DNA of 45,127 bases from Bacteroidota bacterium (lineage in GTDB: Bacteria; Bacteroidota; Ignavibacteria; Kryptoniales; JAKASW01), in the NCBI GenBank assembly GCA_023480735.1, contig JAMCXB010000014.1, positions 1 to 45,127 of the forward strand, given 5' to 3'. This document shows positions 6,231 through 14,357 of this stretch, piece by piece. Under the pieces are notes generated by a model. That model did not search any database. It was given only the letters and a program-made list of their open reading frames with translations, and was not told the DNA's origin. The first letter of the stretch is position 1. Every line of letters begins with the position of its first letter. The translations under genes were made by a program, and so were the position numbers.

Positions 6231-9200
6231 ATTTCAATCCTACTTTAATCCGATTCAAACCACGTACGTCGGGTCGCTGACCCGACGACCAGGAAGGATT
6301 TCAATTCTACTCTAGTCCGATTCAAACGCGACGGGGATGGACTTAGGCATAGCTTCCGTGCCGAATTTCAATTCTACTCTAGTCCGATTCAAACTTTCAA
6401 CTCATCGGCCTCATCGACGATGAGAAGCAAATTTCAATTCTACTCTAGTCCGATTCAAACTCTGGTGATCGGGGAAGAGAAAAGCGTGGCATCCTAATTT
6501 CAATTCTACTCTAGTCCGATTCAAACACAGACCGCTTACGCGGTTGTCGACCAGGGTTCCGGATTTCAATTCTACTCTAGTCCGATTCAAACGGAACGCT
6601 CTTTAGTCTGCAAGGAATGACTATGTCATATTTCAATTCTACTCTAGTCCGATTCAAACTCAGCGATTGTGCAGGGCTCGAGATTATTAACGTATGATTT
6701 CAATTCTACTCTAGTCCGATTCAAACATAACTTTACACTGTGACATGATGCGACTGTTTGAATATTTCAATTCTACTCTAGTCCGATTCAAACTGCATAC
6801 CCACTGGGGCCACGAGTATCGCAACTGGAATTTCAATTCTACTCTAGTCCGATTCAAACTATCGCTGATAGGCTCATTTTTTTAAAAGCATAAAAAATTT
6901 CAATTCTACTCTAGTCCGATTCAAACTGACAAGTGTTGAATCACCATTAACAAGATTTCGTAATTTCAATTCTACTCTAGTCCGATTCAAACGCGTTTTC
7001 GCCTCTTTCCCCTGATCTCAACATTTTGCATTTCAATTCTACTCTAGTCCGATTCAAACTGATAATTCAGGTTATGGACTGCCGCAGTTGTGCTAATTTC
7101 AATTCTACTCTAGTCCGATTCAAACGGATCACGCGTTCTTCAATCGGTGACAGGTCAACAGAATTTCAATTCTACTCTAGTCCGATTCAAACGCTGCACA
7201 GGAGATGCTTGCTGCATCGCAGGCAGAACCATTTCAATTCTACTCTAGTCCGATTCAAACCATAATCGCTTGCTTGATAGCTGCCCGTTTCGGCCTCATT
7301 TCAATTCTACTCTAGTCCGATTCAAACCTTCAATCTTAGCGGCATTATGAGGCCGTAGATGTCATTTCAATTCTACTCTAGTCCGATTCAAACTGACAAG
7401 TGTTGAATCACCATTAACAAGATTTCGTAATTTCAATTCTACTCTAGTCCGATTCAAACATGGTGGTACATCCTGCTTACATCTTGCGCCATCTCTATTT
7501 CAATTCTACTCTAGTCCGATTCAAACCATATCTAGTCGCATTCTATGCCTTTCGTTATTTTTATTTCAATTCTACTCTAGTCCGATTCAAACGGAATTGG
7601 AAATAGCTTCTTCCGTTCGCATCATATAATTTCAATTCTACTCTAGTCCGATTCAAACCTTATCTCTGTCGCTATCGCGCAAGCGGCGTTATCAAATTTC
7701 AATTCTACTCTAGTCCGATTCAAACTTCGTAGGGCTTCTGTGCCACCGTTACGAACTTCCAATTTCAATTCTACTCTAGTCCGATTCAAACTCGGGTCCC
7801 ATCGCTCTTCATATTCAACGCTTAACCATATTTCAATTCTACTCTAGTCCGATTCAAACGCAGAAAGGGAATATGAAAGAAGTCCAGTTGGTAACATTTC
7901 AATTCTACTCTAGTCCGATTCAAACCATAATTTCCGATTTCTATATCGGCTCCCAGATATGATTTCAATTCTACTCTAGTCCGATTCAAACCAATCTTTA
8001 TGCGGCTGTACAAGAATGGTGTGAACTGATTTCAATTCTACTCTAGTCCGATTCAAACCGAGATCGATAGCGACTGTATCAAGGAGGCGTACTCAATTTC
8101 AATTCTACTCTAGTCCGATTCAAACGCGATTACACGTTCACCGATCCACTCGCGCAACTTATTTCAATTCTACTCTAGTCCGATTCAAACCGTCGCCGCA
8201 CGCTTCCTCGATGATCGTCATATCGATATTTCAATTCTACTCTAGTCCGATTCAAACGAAACTACACTTCATCCGTATCGGCGGAGCGGTCTAATTTCAA
8301 TTCTACTCTAGTCCGATTCAAACTATGGAAGCTTCCGATTGCTATGTCGAAGTTAAAAATATTTCAATTCTACTCTAGTCCGATTCAAACAAATAAATCG
8401 TGCAGTATGCAGCGCCAATATTGTTATATTTCAATTCTACTCTAGTCCGATTCAAACGGGATATAAACCGCCGAGGTAAACGATACCGAACCTATTTCAA
8501 TTCTACTCTAGTCCGATTCAAACGGCTATTCATGTTTATGATCGTGCTGCTGTTTTCGATATTTCAATTCTACTCTAGTCCGATTCAAACTACATTGCCA
8601 TATTGATTAAGCAGAGTGTTCAAATATATTTCAATTCTACTCTAGTCCGATTCAAACGGGGCGGTGCGGGTGAGATGATGTACCACTATCCACATTTCAA
8701 TTCTACTCTAGTCCGATTCAAACCTTCTCAGGAGGCTGTTTTGCCGACAGCAACTCACATTTCAATTCTACTCTAGTCCGATTCAAACGCAAAATCACGA
8801 CGAAACTCAATCGAGACGACTGCGATTTCAATTCTACTCTAGTCCGATTCAAACCCAAATCGGAGTCACACGGCAGCTCGATGTGATTGCATTTCAATTC
8901 TACTCTAGTCCGATTCAAACCATCATACCAAGACGCTAAGGTGATAACGGAAATAAATTTCAATTCTACTCTAGTCCGATTCAAACGGGACGGGCAAGGT
9001 CCCAGGAAAATACCTGCAGATCTAATTTCAATTCTACTCTAGTCCGATTCAAACGGGACGGGCAAGGTCCCAGGAAAATACCTGCAGATCGAATTTCAAT
9101 TCTACTCTAGTCCGATTCAAACGAATTGTGACTGCGGATATTCGAGCTACGGAAACAATTTCAATTCTACTCTAGTCCGATTCAAACCTTTGTGGTCTTC

Positions 9201-10646
9201 CGCGATCCGGGCGATGTGGTGAAATTTCAATTCTACTCTAGTCCGATTCAAACTGATCGACCGAGTCCGTGAGACCTGCGAGTGATTCCATTTCAATTCT
9301 ACTCTAGTCCGATTCAAACTTGGAAAAAGGATTAGTACTCAAAATTAAATCTCCATTTCAATTCTACTCTAGTCCGATTCAAACCAAACGATGAGAACGA
9401 GTTTGCCAGCTTTTAAACCGATTTCAATTCTACTCTAGTCCGATTCAAACAGGAACCAGCCGTGCGCAATATACCCCCTGTGTCTTATTTCAATTCTACT
9501 CTAGTCCGATTCAAACCGTGGACTACAGCATCGGTTTCCGTCCCGCTTTTGTATTTCAATTCTACTCTAGTCCGATTCAAACACGGACGGCCCGAAGGGA
9601 TAGAGGCAATACAGACCAATTTCAATTCTACTCTAGTCCGATTCAAACGTCGGCTCCTCACACTGGCCGAGCACGATGCTATGCATTTCAATTCTACTCT
9701 AGTCCGATTCAAACAATAACGATAACCGTTGCCGCTGGAGGCGTTGCCGGATTTCAATTCTACTCTAGTCCGATTCAAACTCAGACCAGCAGACACCGGC
9801 TCTGTTTGACCTGACGAAATTTCAATTCTACTCTAGTCCGATTCAAACATCAAGAATCCATAATGGGAACGAACGACTACAAGCATTTCAATTCTACTCT
9901 AGTCCGATTCAAACTGCCATTACCGTGTTCGGCGAGACGCGCGAGCCAGCCCATTTCAATTCTACTCTAGTCCGATTCAAACGCCGTGGAGGACAGTGGT
10001 AGTTTCCAGCCGTACCTTCATTTCAATTCTACTCTAGTCCGATTCAAACGTGGTCGAGGAAGGTGGACGCGGTAGCGGCAAGTCAATTTCAATTCTACTC
10101 TAGTCCGATTCAAACGCAGCGACCGGCATTGACTTCTCGCAAGTCGACCTCATTTCAATTCTACTCTAGTCCGATTCAAACCGCGCCGGACGCTGTGCGT
10201 TACCCGGTGCATACCCACATTTCAATTCTACTCTAGTCCGATTCAAACGGTATTATCTCGCCAGACTCATGCGCTGGAGATCGGATTTCAATTCTACTCT
10301 AGTCCGATTCAAACCAATGACCGCCCCGTTGAGCGCCTTGCAACGCGTCTATTTCAATTCTACTCTAGTCCGATTCAAACTATAGAATTGAAATGAGAAT
10401 GCCAGGCGACGAGTTCATTTCAATTCTACTCTAGTCCGATTCAAACCTCCACCTCAACGGGTGGATTGCCGGAGAGGCGAAGCGATTTCAATTCTACTCT
10501 AGTCCGATTCAAACCGAAGAGGAAGAGGTTGTTGCAACACAAGAAAATTCATTTCAATTCTACTCTAGTCCGATTCAAACCCAAGAAGAGCCGACGCGGC
10601 CTCGGTCGCGTAAGTCATTTCAATTCTACTCTAGTCCGATTCAAAC
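6231..10646 (-). CRISPR. Type I-B-like CRISPR array, 67 repeats and 66 spacers
   Basis: Thirty-base direct repeats recur every 66-68 bases from 6231 to 10646. On the plus strand the unit begins ATTTCAATTCTACTC and ends TAGTCCGATTCAAAC. Spacers are about 36-38 bases. By direct count there are 67 repeats. The left-most copy (6231-6260) has three substitutions (positions 9, 15 and 18 of the unit); the others I read are uniform. In the crRNA direction (minus strand) the repeat starts GTTTGAAT and ends AGAATTGAAAT, giving an ATTGAAAT 5' handle as expected after Cas6 cleavage in type I-B. A degenerate distal end, a promoter at the right end and cas2 just beyond all agree that the array is read right to left. 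The spacer at 6927-6962 recurs at 7394-7429, and adjacent spacers 8987-9024 and 9055-9092 differ at one base. Confidence 0.98.
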
Positions 10647-10747
10647 CGCCCGAAAAACCGCCAAAAAATACGCCCATCGGCGCTTTCTTCTTAAGTATAG
10701 TCGTCAACCTCTAATAGTGCAAAAACACCAGTAGGCTGACGACACAT
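10647..10747 (-). promoter_or_regulatory. CRISPR leader with sigma70-type promoter
   Basis: About 100 bases lie between the last repeat and the cas2 stop. On the minus strand, TTGCAC (10722-10717) and TATACT (10699-10694) are separated by exactly 17 bases, a good -35/-10 pair. Transcription would begin near 10687, about 40 bases before the first repeat. The A/T-rich run CCAAAAAATACG lies next to the array. This sets the direction of pre-crRNA synthesis and marks the acquisition end. Confidence 0.75.
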
Positions 10748-11011
10748 CTATAAGATCGAGTCTAATCCCGACTTCTCAAGTCCCATGACCTCCTTCTCCA
10801 TCTCGTAACTGGCCCGCAACTTGTAAAACAAAATAGAATCTTTATCCTGCTTTATCAACTTCTTCAACCCGATCTGCACTTCCTTGAACTTCCCGTCCGT
10901 AAGCTCTCCCTCGAAGACGCTGTTCTGCACCCAGTGCAGGTACTTGCGCAGATATTTCAAGACCTTCCCGACTCTTTTCTCCTCGACATCATATACTATG
11001 ATCACGTACAT
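10748..11011 (-). CDS. cas2: CRISPR adaptation protein Cas2
   Basis: An 87-residue protein starting MYVIIVYDVEEKRVGKVLKYL, with the conserved first-strand Asp8, followed by LRKYLHWVQNSVFEGEL and an amphipathic C-terminal half (KDSILFYKL). Cas2 forms the central dimer of the Cas1-Cas2 integrase, bridging the two Cas1 dimers; its own nuclease activity is usually dispensable. The ATG lies 3 bases after the cas1 stop, so the two are co-translated. It is the last cas gene before the leader. The length and motifs are ordinary. Confidence 0.95.
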   Translation of the reverse strand: MYVIIVYDVEEKRVGKVLKYLRKYLHWVQNSVFEGELTDGKFKEVQIGLKKLIKQDKDSILFYKLRASYEMEKEVMGLEKSGLDSIL

Positions 11012-11014
11012 TAT

Positions 11015-12142
11015 TCACCACCACGCCCTGAACGCTTTGTATACTTCACCTGACATGAGATGGTTCACTAATTTGTATGCTTCCAACCTTATCAGGTGCC
11101 TGTAAGATACATTCCTCCCAAGCGAACGGTGCTTTATCGTCGTCTTCAATCGCTCGTCATATTCCTGCAGAACTATCTTTCTTCCATTCTCCTCCAGATA
11201 ACAAAAATTCAATTCCTTTCTGAAATGCTTTTCCTGGATTTGCTTGTTGTTGAGCAGCTTGAAGATCATCCTGTCTGCAAGTATAGGTTTAAATATCTCG
11301 CTCAGGTCGAGCGAAAGAGAATACCTCCGCTCTCCGGGGCCATGCAGGAAGCTTACCGTAGGATTCAGGTGCGTATGATAGATTTCGCTGAGTACAGTTG
11401 AGTACACCAGTCCGTTCGAGAAAGACACAAGGGCATGGGACTTGTTGTCCGGCGGATGCTTCGTTCTCTTGTCAAGTGAAAATTCCTGGCCGACAATTTG
11501 CTCCCAACACCTGTAATATCGTTCGCGTATGTTTCCCTCCAGCCCCATCAATTCTTCGGTGGTCTGAACATCGCATATCGAGCTGCGAAGCGTCTCGATC
11601 TCGTCTATTGCATCGGAGAAGTCGATCTTTCTGTTCGCATTTTCCCTCGAAGGATTGGAATAGTATTGCAGATTCTTCACGATGTTGAAGGAAGCCGCAT
11701 CGATTATTTCCTTTGCAATAATTACGCGCCGGGTTGTATCCAGGTAAGCACGCACCTGCTCCACCACCGTGAACCCGGAAGGGAGATACTCACGAGGGAG
11801 ATAACTTCCGCTGTAATGACCGTAATAATTAAAAATGTGAAGCGGGATCTTCTGGCGCGAAAGGAAATTGAAAAATTTCGTATTGAAGTCCATCTCTCCG
11901 AAGCAATAGAAGGCTTCAATGTCTTCGACGGGAATCGGCTTGCGTGCCACCCTGCCCGTACGGGCATCTTTCTGCGACTCTTCAGTGAAACCTGCCAGGA
12001 GCTCTTCATCGATTCCCGGATCCGTCATTAACGGTTCAACAATACCTTCTTCGTTTTCGACTGTCTGCACAGGTTCGAAGAAAACAGTATTTTCTTTTCT
12101 TCTCAGCCTGCCCGATGTCATGATGTAGTACGGTCGTTTCAT
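11015..12142 (-). CDS. cas1: CRISPR integrase Cas1 with an N-terminal-domain insertion
   Basis: A 375-residue protein with a standard Cas1b start (MKRPYYIMTSGRLRRKENT) and end (VSYRHLIRLEAYKLVNHL ... FRAWW). Catalytic residues are visible: Glu202 in MGLEGNIRERYY, His267 in FLHGPGERR, and Asp279/Glu282 in SLDLSEIFKP. Family members are usually 325-345 residues. The excess is a segment at about residues 27-67 (QTVENEEGIVEPL ... ARTGRVAR), rich in Glu/Asp/Thr, inserted between the first beta strands and KPIPVEDIEAFYCFGE. Its ATG overlaps the upstream cas4 stop by four bases (ATGA). It integrates prespacers with Cas2; the insertion could contact Cas4 or Cas2, which is inference. Confidence 0.95.
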   Translation of the reverse strand: MKRPYYIMTSGRLRRKENTVFFEPVQTVENEEGIVEPLMTDPGIDEELLAGFTEESQKDARTGRVARKPIPVEDIEAFYCFGEMDFNTKFFNFLSRQKIPLHIFNYYGHYSGSYLPREYLPSGFTVVEQVRAYLDTTRRVIIAKEIIDAASFNIVKNLQYYSNPSRENANRKIDFSDAIDEIETLRSSICDVQTTEELMGLEGNIRERYYRCWEQIVGQEFSLDKRTKHPPDNKSHALVSFSNGLVYSTVLSEIYHTHLNPTVSFLHGPGERRYSLSLDLSEIFKPILADRMIFKLLNNKQIQEKHFRKELNFCYLEENGRKIVLQEYDERLKTTIKHRSLGRNVSYRHLIRLEAYKLVNHLMSGEVYKAFRAWW

Positions 12143-12663
12143 GTGTTAGTCCAGCATAGTTCAAAGTAGCTGCATTTCTTGCAGAATGTTCTGTTTATCC
12201 TTTGCGGTGGCAGCGCCTGAGAAATGATCCTTTCGATATCGGCCATCGCAGTTTCGAGTTCCTCTCTTTTCACCTGCGTCAGTTCCACGGCAGTTTTTTG
12301 CTTCAGCAAAGGGTAATCGATTTCTCCTGTTATTCCATCAACTCCTTTGCATTTCAGATACCAGATGTAAAAGAGCACCTGCATCTCGTGTGCTTTTTCA
12401 ACCGAATTGCTCTTTTTCACTTCATGGATGACGCCACTATCCTTGTCAATCCAATCGATATTAATTACTCCGTCTATGTCAACGTGCTTGTCTTCTCGTG
12501 AATAGGAGTTCTCATCGACGACTTTGCCGGTGTAAACCGTATCCGAGGTGTGCTCCATTTGCAGACCGCGTGAGAAGAGCCAGAGCTTCCGATGACAGAC
12601 GAAGTAGTAATTTATGTCCGTGCCGGTTACTGAGCTGGTGGAGCGGAATCGTTCCATAGTCAT
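12139..12663 (-). CDS. cas4: Cas4 exonuclease, leader-proximal copy (cas4 copy A)
   Basis: A RecB-like nuclease with an iron-sulfur cluster that trims prespacers and selects PAM ends for Cas1-Cas2. Cys in YYFVCHRKLW and the trio in FCKKCSYFELCW form the cluster; MEHTSD, DGVINIDWID and IHEVKKS give the metal and catalytic positions. It is about 70 percent identical by eye to the second copy at 13860-14357 over its full length. The frame is open upstream to 12732, but that extra N-terminus has no counterpart in the other copy. ATGs at 12663 or 12657 are more plausible, though neither has a clear ribosome binding site. The gene lies immediately downstream of the transposase cassette and overlaps the cas1 ATG by four bases. 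Confidence 0.93.
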   Translation of the reverse strand: MTMERFRSTSSVTGTDINYYFVCHRKLWLFSRGLQMEHTSDTVYTGKVVDENSYSREDKHVDIDGVINIDWIDKDSGVIHEVKKSNSVEKAHEMQVLFYIWYLKCKGVDGITGEIDYPLLKQKTAVELTQVKREELETAMADIERIISQALPPQRINRTFCKKCSYFELCWTNT

Positions 12664-12837
12664 GGCTTTATCACGGCAGGGAAGATGTGTTCCCCGGTTT
12701 GGCGTGCGTACCGGCATTTTTGAAAAATCCATGCTTCACTCTGTAAGATGATGTGCCGGGATCTAGCCGAACGGACATTTACGTGAACTGGCGAGTTCCG
12801 TTGTCTGGCATATCTACGCTTCGTCATGAGCCCTGCA

Positions 12838-13497
12838 TTAGTTTATTAAGTCCGGTCTTACGTACGACCATGGCCATTGCTCCCAAGATTCCACTAGTCC
12901 GGATTTGACCGGATTATTTAGCACGTACCGGATAGTGCGGTCAAGCTCATCAGCATTTCGCACGATGTGGTCGTAGCTTTCGTCTTGCCAGAAGGCCCCG
13001 GAGCGATCTAAGATGAGATTAGATCTTGTAGCCGTGTGGCGTTTCAAAGATTGCATGACTCGGAACAGCGGCTTGTACGTCGGAATGTCATTCCGACATA
13101 CTTTTACAAGTAGCGAAAACACCATGTGTACATGATTGGGCATTATGCTGTGTGCCAGCAAATCGTATTCCTTGCCGTCACGGTAATGGATAGCTTCATT
13201 GACTATCGAGGCAACCGCCGGTTCTTTCAACCAGCGCAGCCCGCCGGAATCAGTATGCAGCAGCGTATCGAACCTTTCGAAATGCGTCCATTGAAGTTCT
13301 TGGAGGAGTCTCTTCTCCTCTCCCTCCTCAACATCACTGTTAAGAAGCATTCTCTTGGCTTCCTCCCGCTCCGCACGTAGTCTCTCTATTACTTCACCAG
13401 GAAGCGATCCCTTCAGTCTAAAAGTGACATGGTATGTCGCATCCGGCGGCTGCCAGTGCGGCAAATGACGGCGATAGAATTCTTTTTGTTCAGTCAT
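12838..13497 (-). CDS. REP-associated tyrosine transposase (RAYT, IS200/IS605-like Y1)
   Basis: A 219-residue single-domain Y1/HUH transposase. It has MPNHVHMVFSLL (the HUH motif HVH) and, near the C-terminus, GAFWQDESYDHIVRNADEL with the candidate catalytic Tyr, then TIRYVLNNPVKSGLV and WPWSYV; all are signatures of domesticated RAYT proteins. These nick at REP palindromes. Between the HUH part and PLFRVMQSLKRHTA there is an odd segment, KVCRNDIPTYK, that is encoded by a near-perfect palindrome (13079-13097). A related palindrome lies directly upstream of the start (13506-13524). The gene sits between the two cas4 copies and reads in the same direction as the cas genes. Confidence 0.9.
   Translation of the reverse strand: MTEQKEFYRRHLPHWQPPDATYHVTFRLKGSLPGEVIERLRAEREEAKRMLLNSDVEEGEEKRLLQELQWTHFERFDTLLHTDSGGLRWLKEPAVASIVNEAIHYRDGKEYDLLAHSIMPNHVHMVFSLLVKVCRNDIPTYKPLFRVMQSLKRHTATRSNLILDRSGAFWQDESYDHIVRNADELDRTIRYVLNNPVKSGLVESWEQWPWSYVRPDLIN
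13079..13097. repeat. REP-like palindrome inside the RAYT gene
   Basis: GTCGGAATG, one base, CATTCCGAC: nine-base perfect arms. It lies in frame in the transposase gene and encodes CRNDIPT in the unusual segment. Confidence 0.8.
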
Positions 13498-13502
13498 ATT
13501 AG

Positions 13503-13527
13503 TATGTCGGAATGTTATTCCGACTTA
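13503..13527. repeat. REP-like palindrome upstream of the RAYT start
   Basis: GTCGGAAT, GTT, ATTCCGAC at 13506-13524, with GTA/TAC extending the stem after one mismatch. It shares its arm sequence with 13079-13097, so it is the likely cognate REP of the transposase. It also provides the stop region of the ORF at 13515-13835. Confidence 0.8.
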
Positions 13528-13835
13528 CGTTTTGTCACGCCAGCCCAGAAGCGCTGATGCTGAAGGGCTTCCCGCGTCAAACCTGGACGATCCAGATACG
13601 ACGGCAAATCGAGCAGCCAACTGACGACGTCCGCTTCCGTGGTTTCTTCTATTTCCCGAATGGACTCTTCAGTCGGACACGACCCGGCAAGGTCCTTAGC
13701 TAACTCATAATGCCTTTTCACCGTTTTGTCGTCAAGCCTGTCTCTGGAAGACTCCAATTCCACAACGCACTCGATAATTGAATTCATGAAGGATTCAGGG
13801 AGTTCGTATTTCAGTTCATTGTTTTTGCTTGCCAT
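13515..13835 (-). CDS. Hypothetical protein between cas4 copy B and the RAYT gene
   Basis: A 106-residue, soluble, rather acidic frame starting MASKNNELKYELPESFMNSIIECVVELESSRDRLDD and ending with a basic KRKSE. I do not recognise a family; predicted content is helical and no catalytic motif stands out. AAGG lies about 6 bases before the ATG. It begins 24 bases after the cas4 copy B stop and is co-directional with the cas genes. Its last codons and stop fall in the REP palindrome, so the C-terminus may have been altered by that element. Whether it came with the transposase or is an accessory of the cas operon cannot be decided from sequence. Confidence 0.55.
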   Translation of the reverse strand: MASKNNELKYELPESFMNSIIECVVELESSRDRLDDKTVKRHYELAKDLAGSCPTEESIREIEETTEADVVSWLLDLPSYLDRPGLTREALQHQRFWAGVTKRKSE

Positions 13836-13859
13836 ACTTAACCTTTCAGCACACTTGCT

Positions 13860-14357
13860 TCATACTCCGGCCCAACATAATTCATAATAGCTGCAAGTCT
13901 TACAGAACTTCTTATTAATCCGATCCGGGGGATGGGCTTGCTCAGCAATTGCTTTGATACTCTGCATTGCTTCTTCAAGCTCTTCTTTCTTTTCTTGTGT
14001 TAGCTCCACTTTAGTTCTTTGCTTTAGCAACGGGTAATCTATCTCAGCAGTGACGCCCTCAACGCCCTTGTGCTTGAGGTACCACAGATAGTACAGTACC
14101 TGCATCTCGTGGGCCTTCTCCACAGAGTCGCTCTTCTTCACCTCATGTATGACACCAGTGTTTGTATCGATCCAGTCGATATTAATAACTCCGTCAATGT
14201 CGATGCCTTTATCTTCACGGGAATAAGAAGTCTCATCGATCACTTTTCCCGTATAGACAAGATCAGAAGTGTGTTCCATTTGGATATTGTGAGCAAATAG
14301 CCATAGCTCGCGTTTGCAGACACAATAATAGTTTATGTGGGTTCCTGTTATTTGCAT
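13860..14357 (-). CDS. cas4: Cas4 exonuclease, cas3-proximal copy (cas4 copy B)
   Basis: A 165-residue Cas4 starting MQITGTHINYYCVCKRELWLF. The iron-sulfur cysteines (Cys14 and FCKTCSYYELCW), MEHTSD, the DGVINID region and IHEVKKSD are all intact, as is AHEMQVLYYLWYL. The ATG at 14357 shares one base with the cas3 TGA, which fixes the start and shows tight coupling; an upstream in-frame start would lie inside cas3. This is probably the original cas4 of the operon, since its position directly after cas3 is normal for type I-B. The second copy lies about 1.2 kb further on, beyond the transposase cassette. Both copies keep every key residue, so both may be active. Confidence 0.94.
   Translation of the reverse strand: MQITGTHINYYCVCKRELWLFAHNIQMEHTSDLVYTGKVIDETSYSREDKGIDIDGVINIDWIDTNTGVIHEVKKSDSVEKAHEMQVLYYLWYLKHKGVEGVTAEIDYPLLKQRTKVELTQEKKEELEEAMQSIKAIAEQAHPPDRINKKFCKTCSYYELCWAGV

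Noticed and set aside
6300-10714. Several open frames through the array encoding repeated FNSTLVRFK or LNRTRVELK units
   Set aside because: They are the CRISPR repeat translated in frame by chance (unit of about 66 bases); no start signals, and they occur on both strands.
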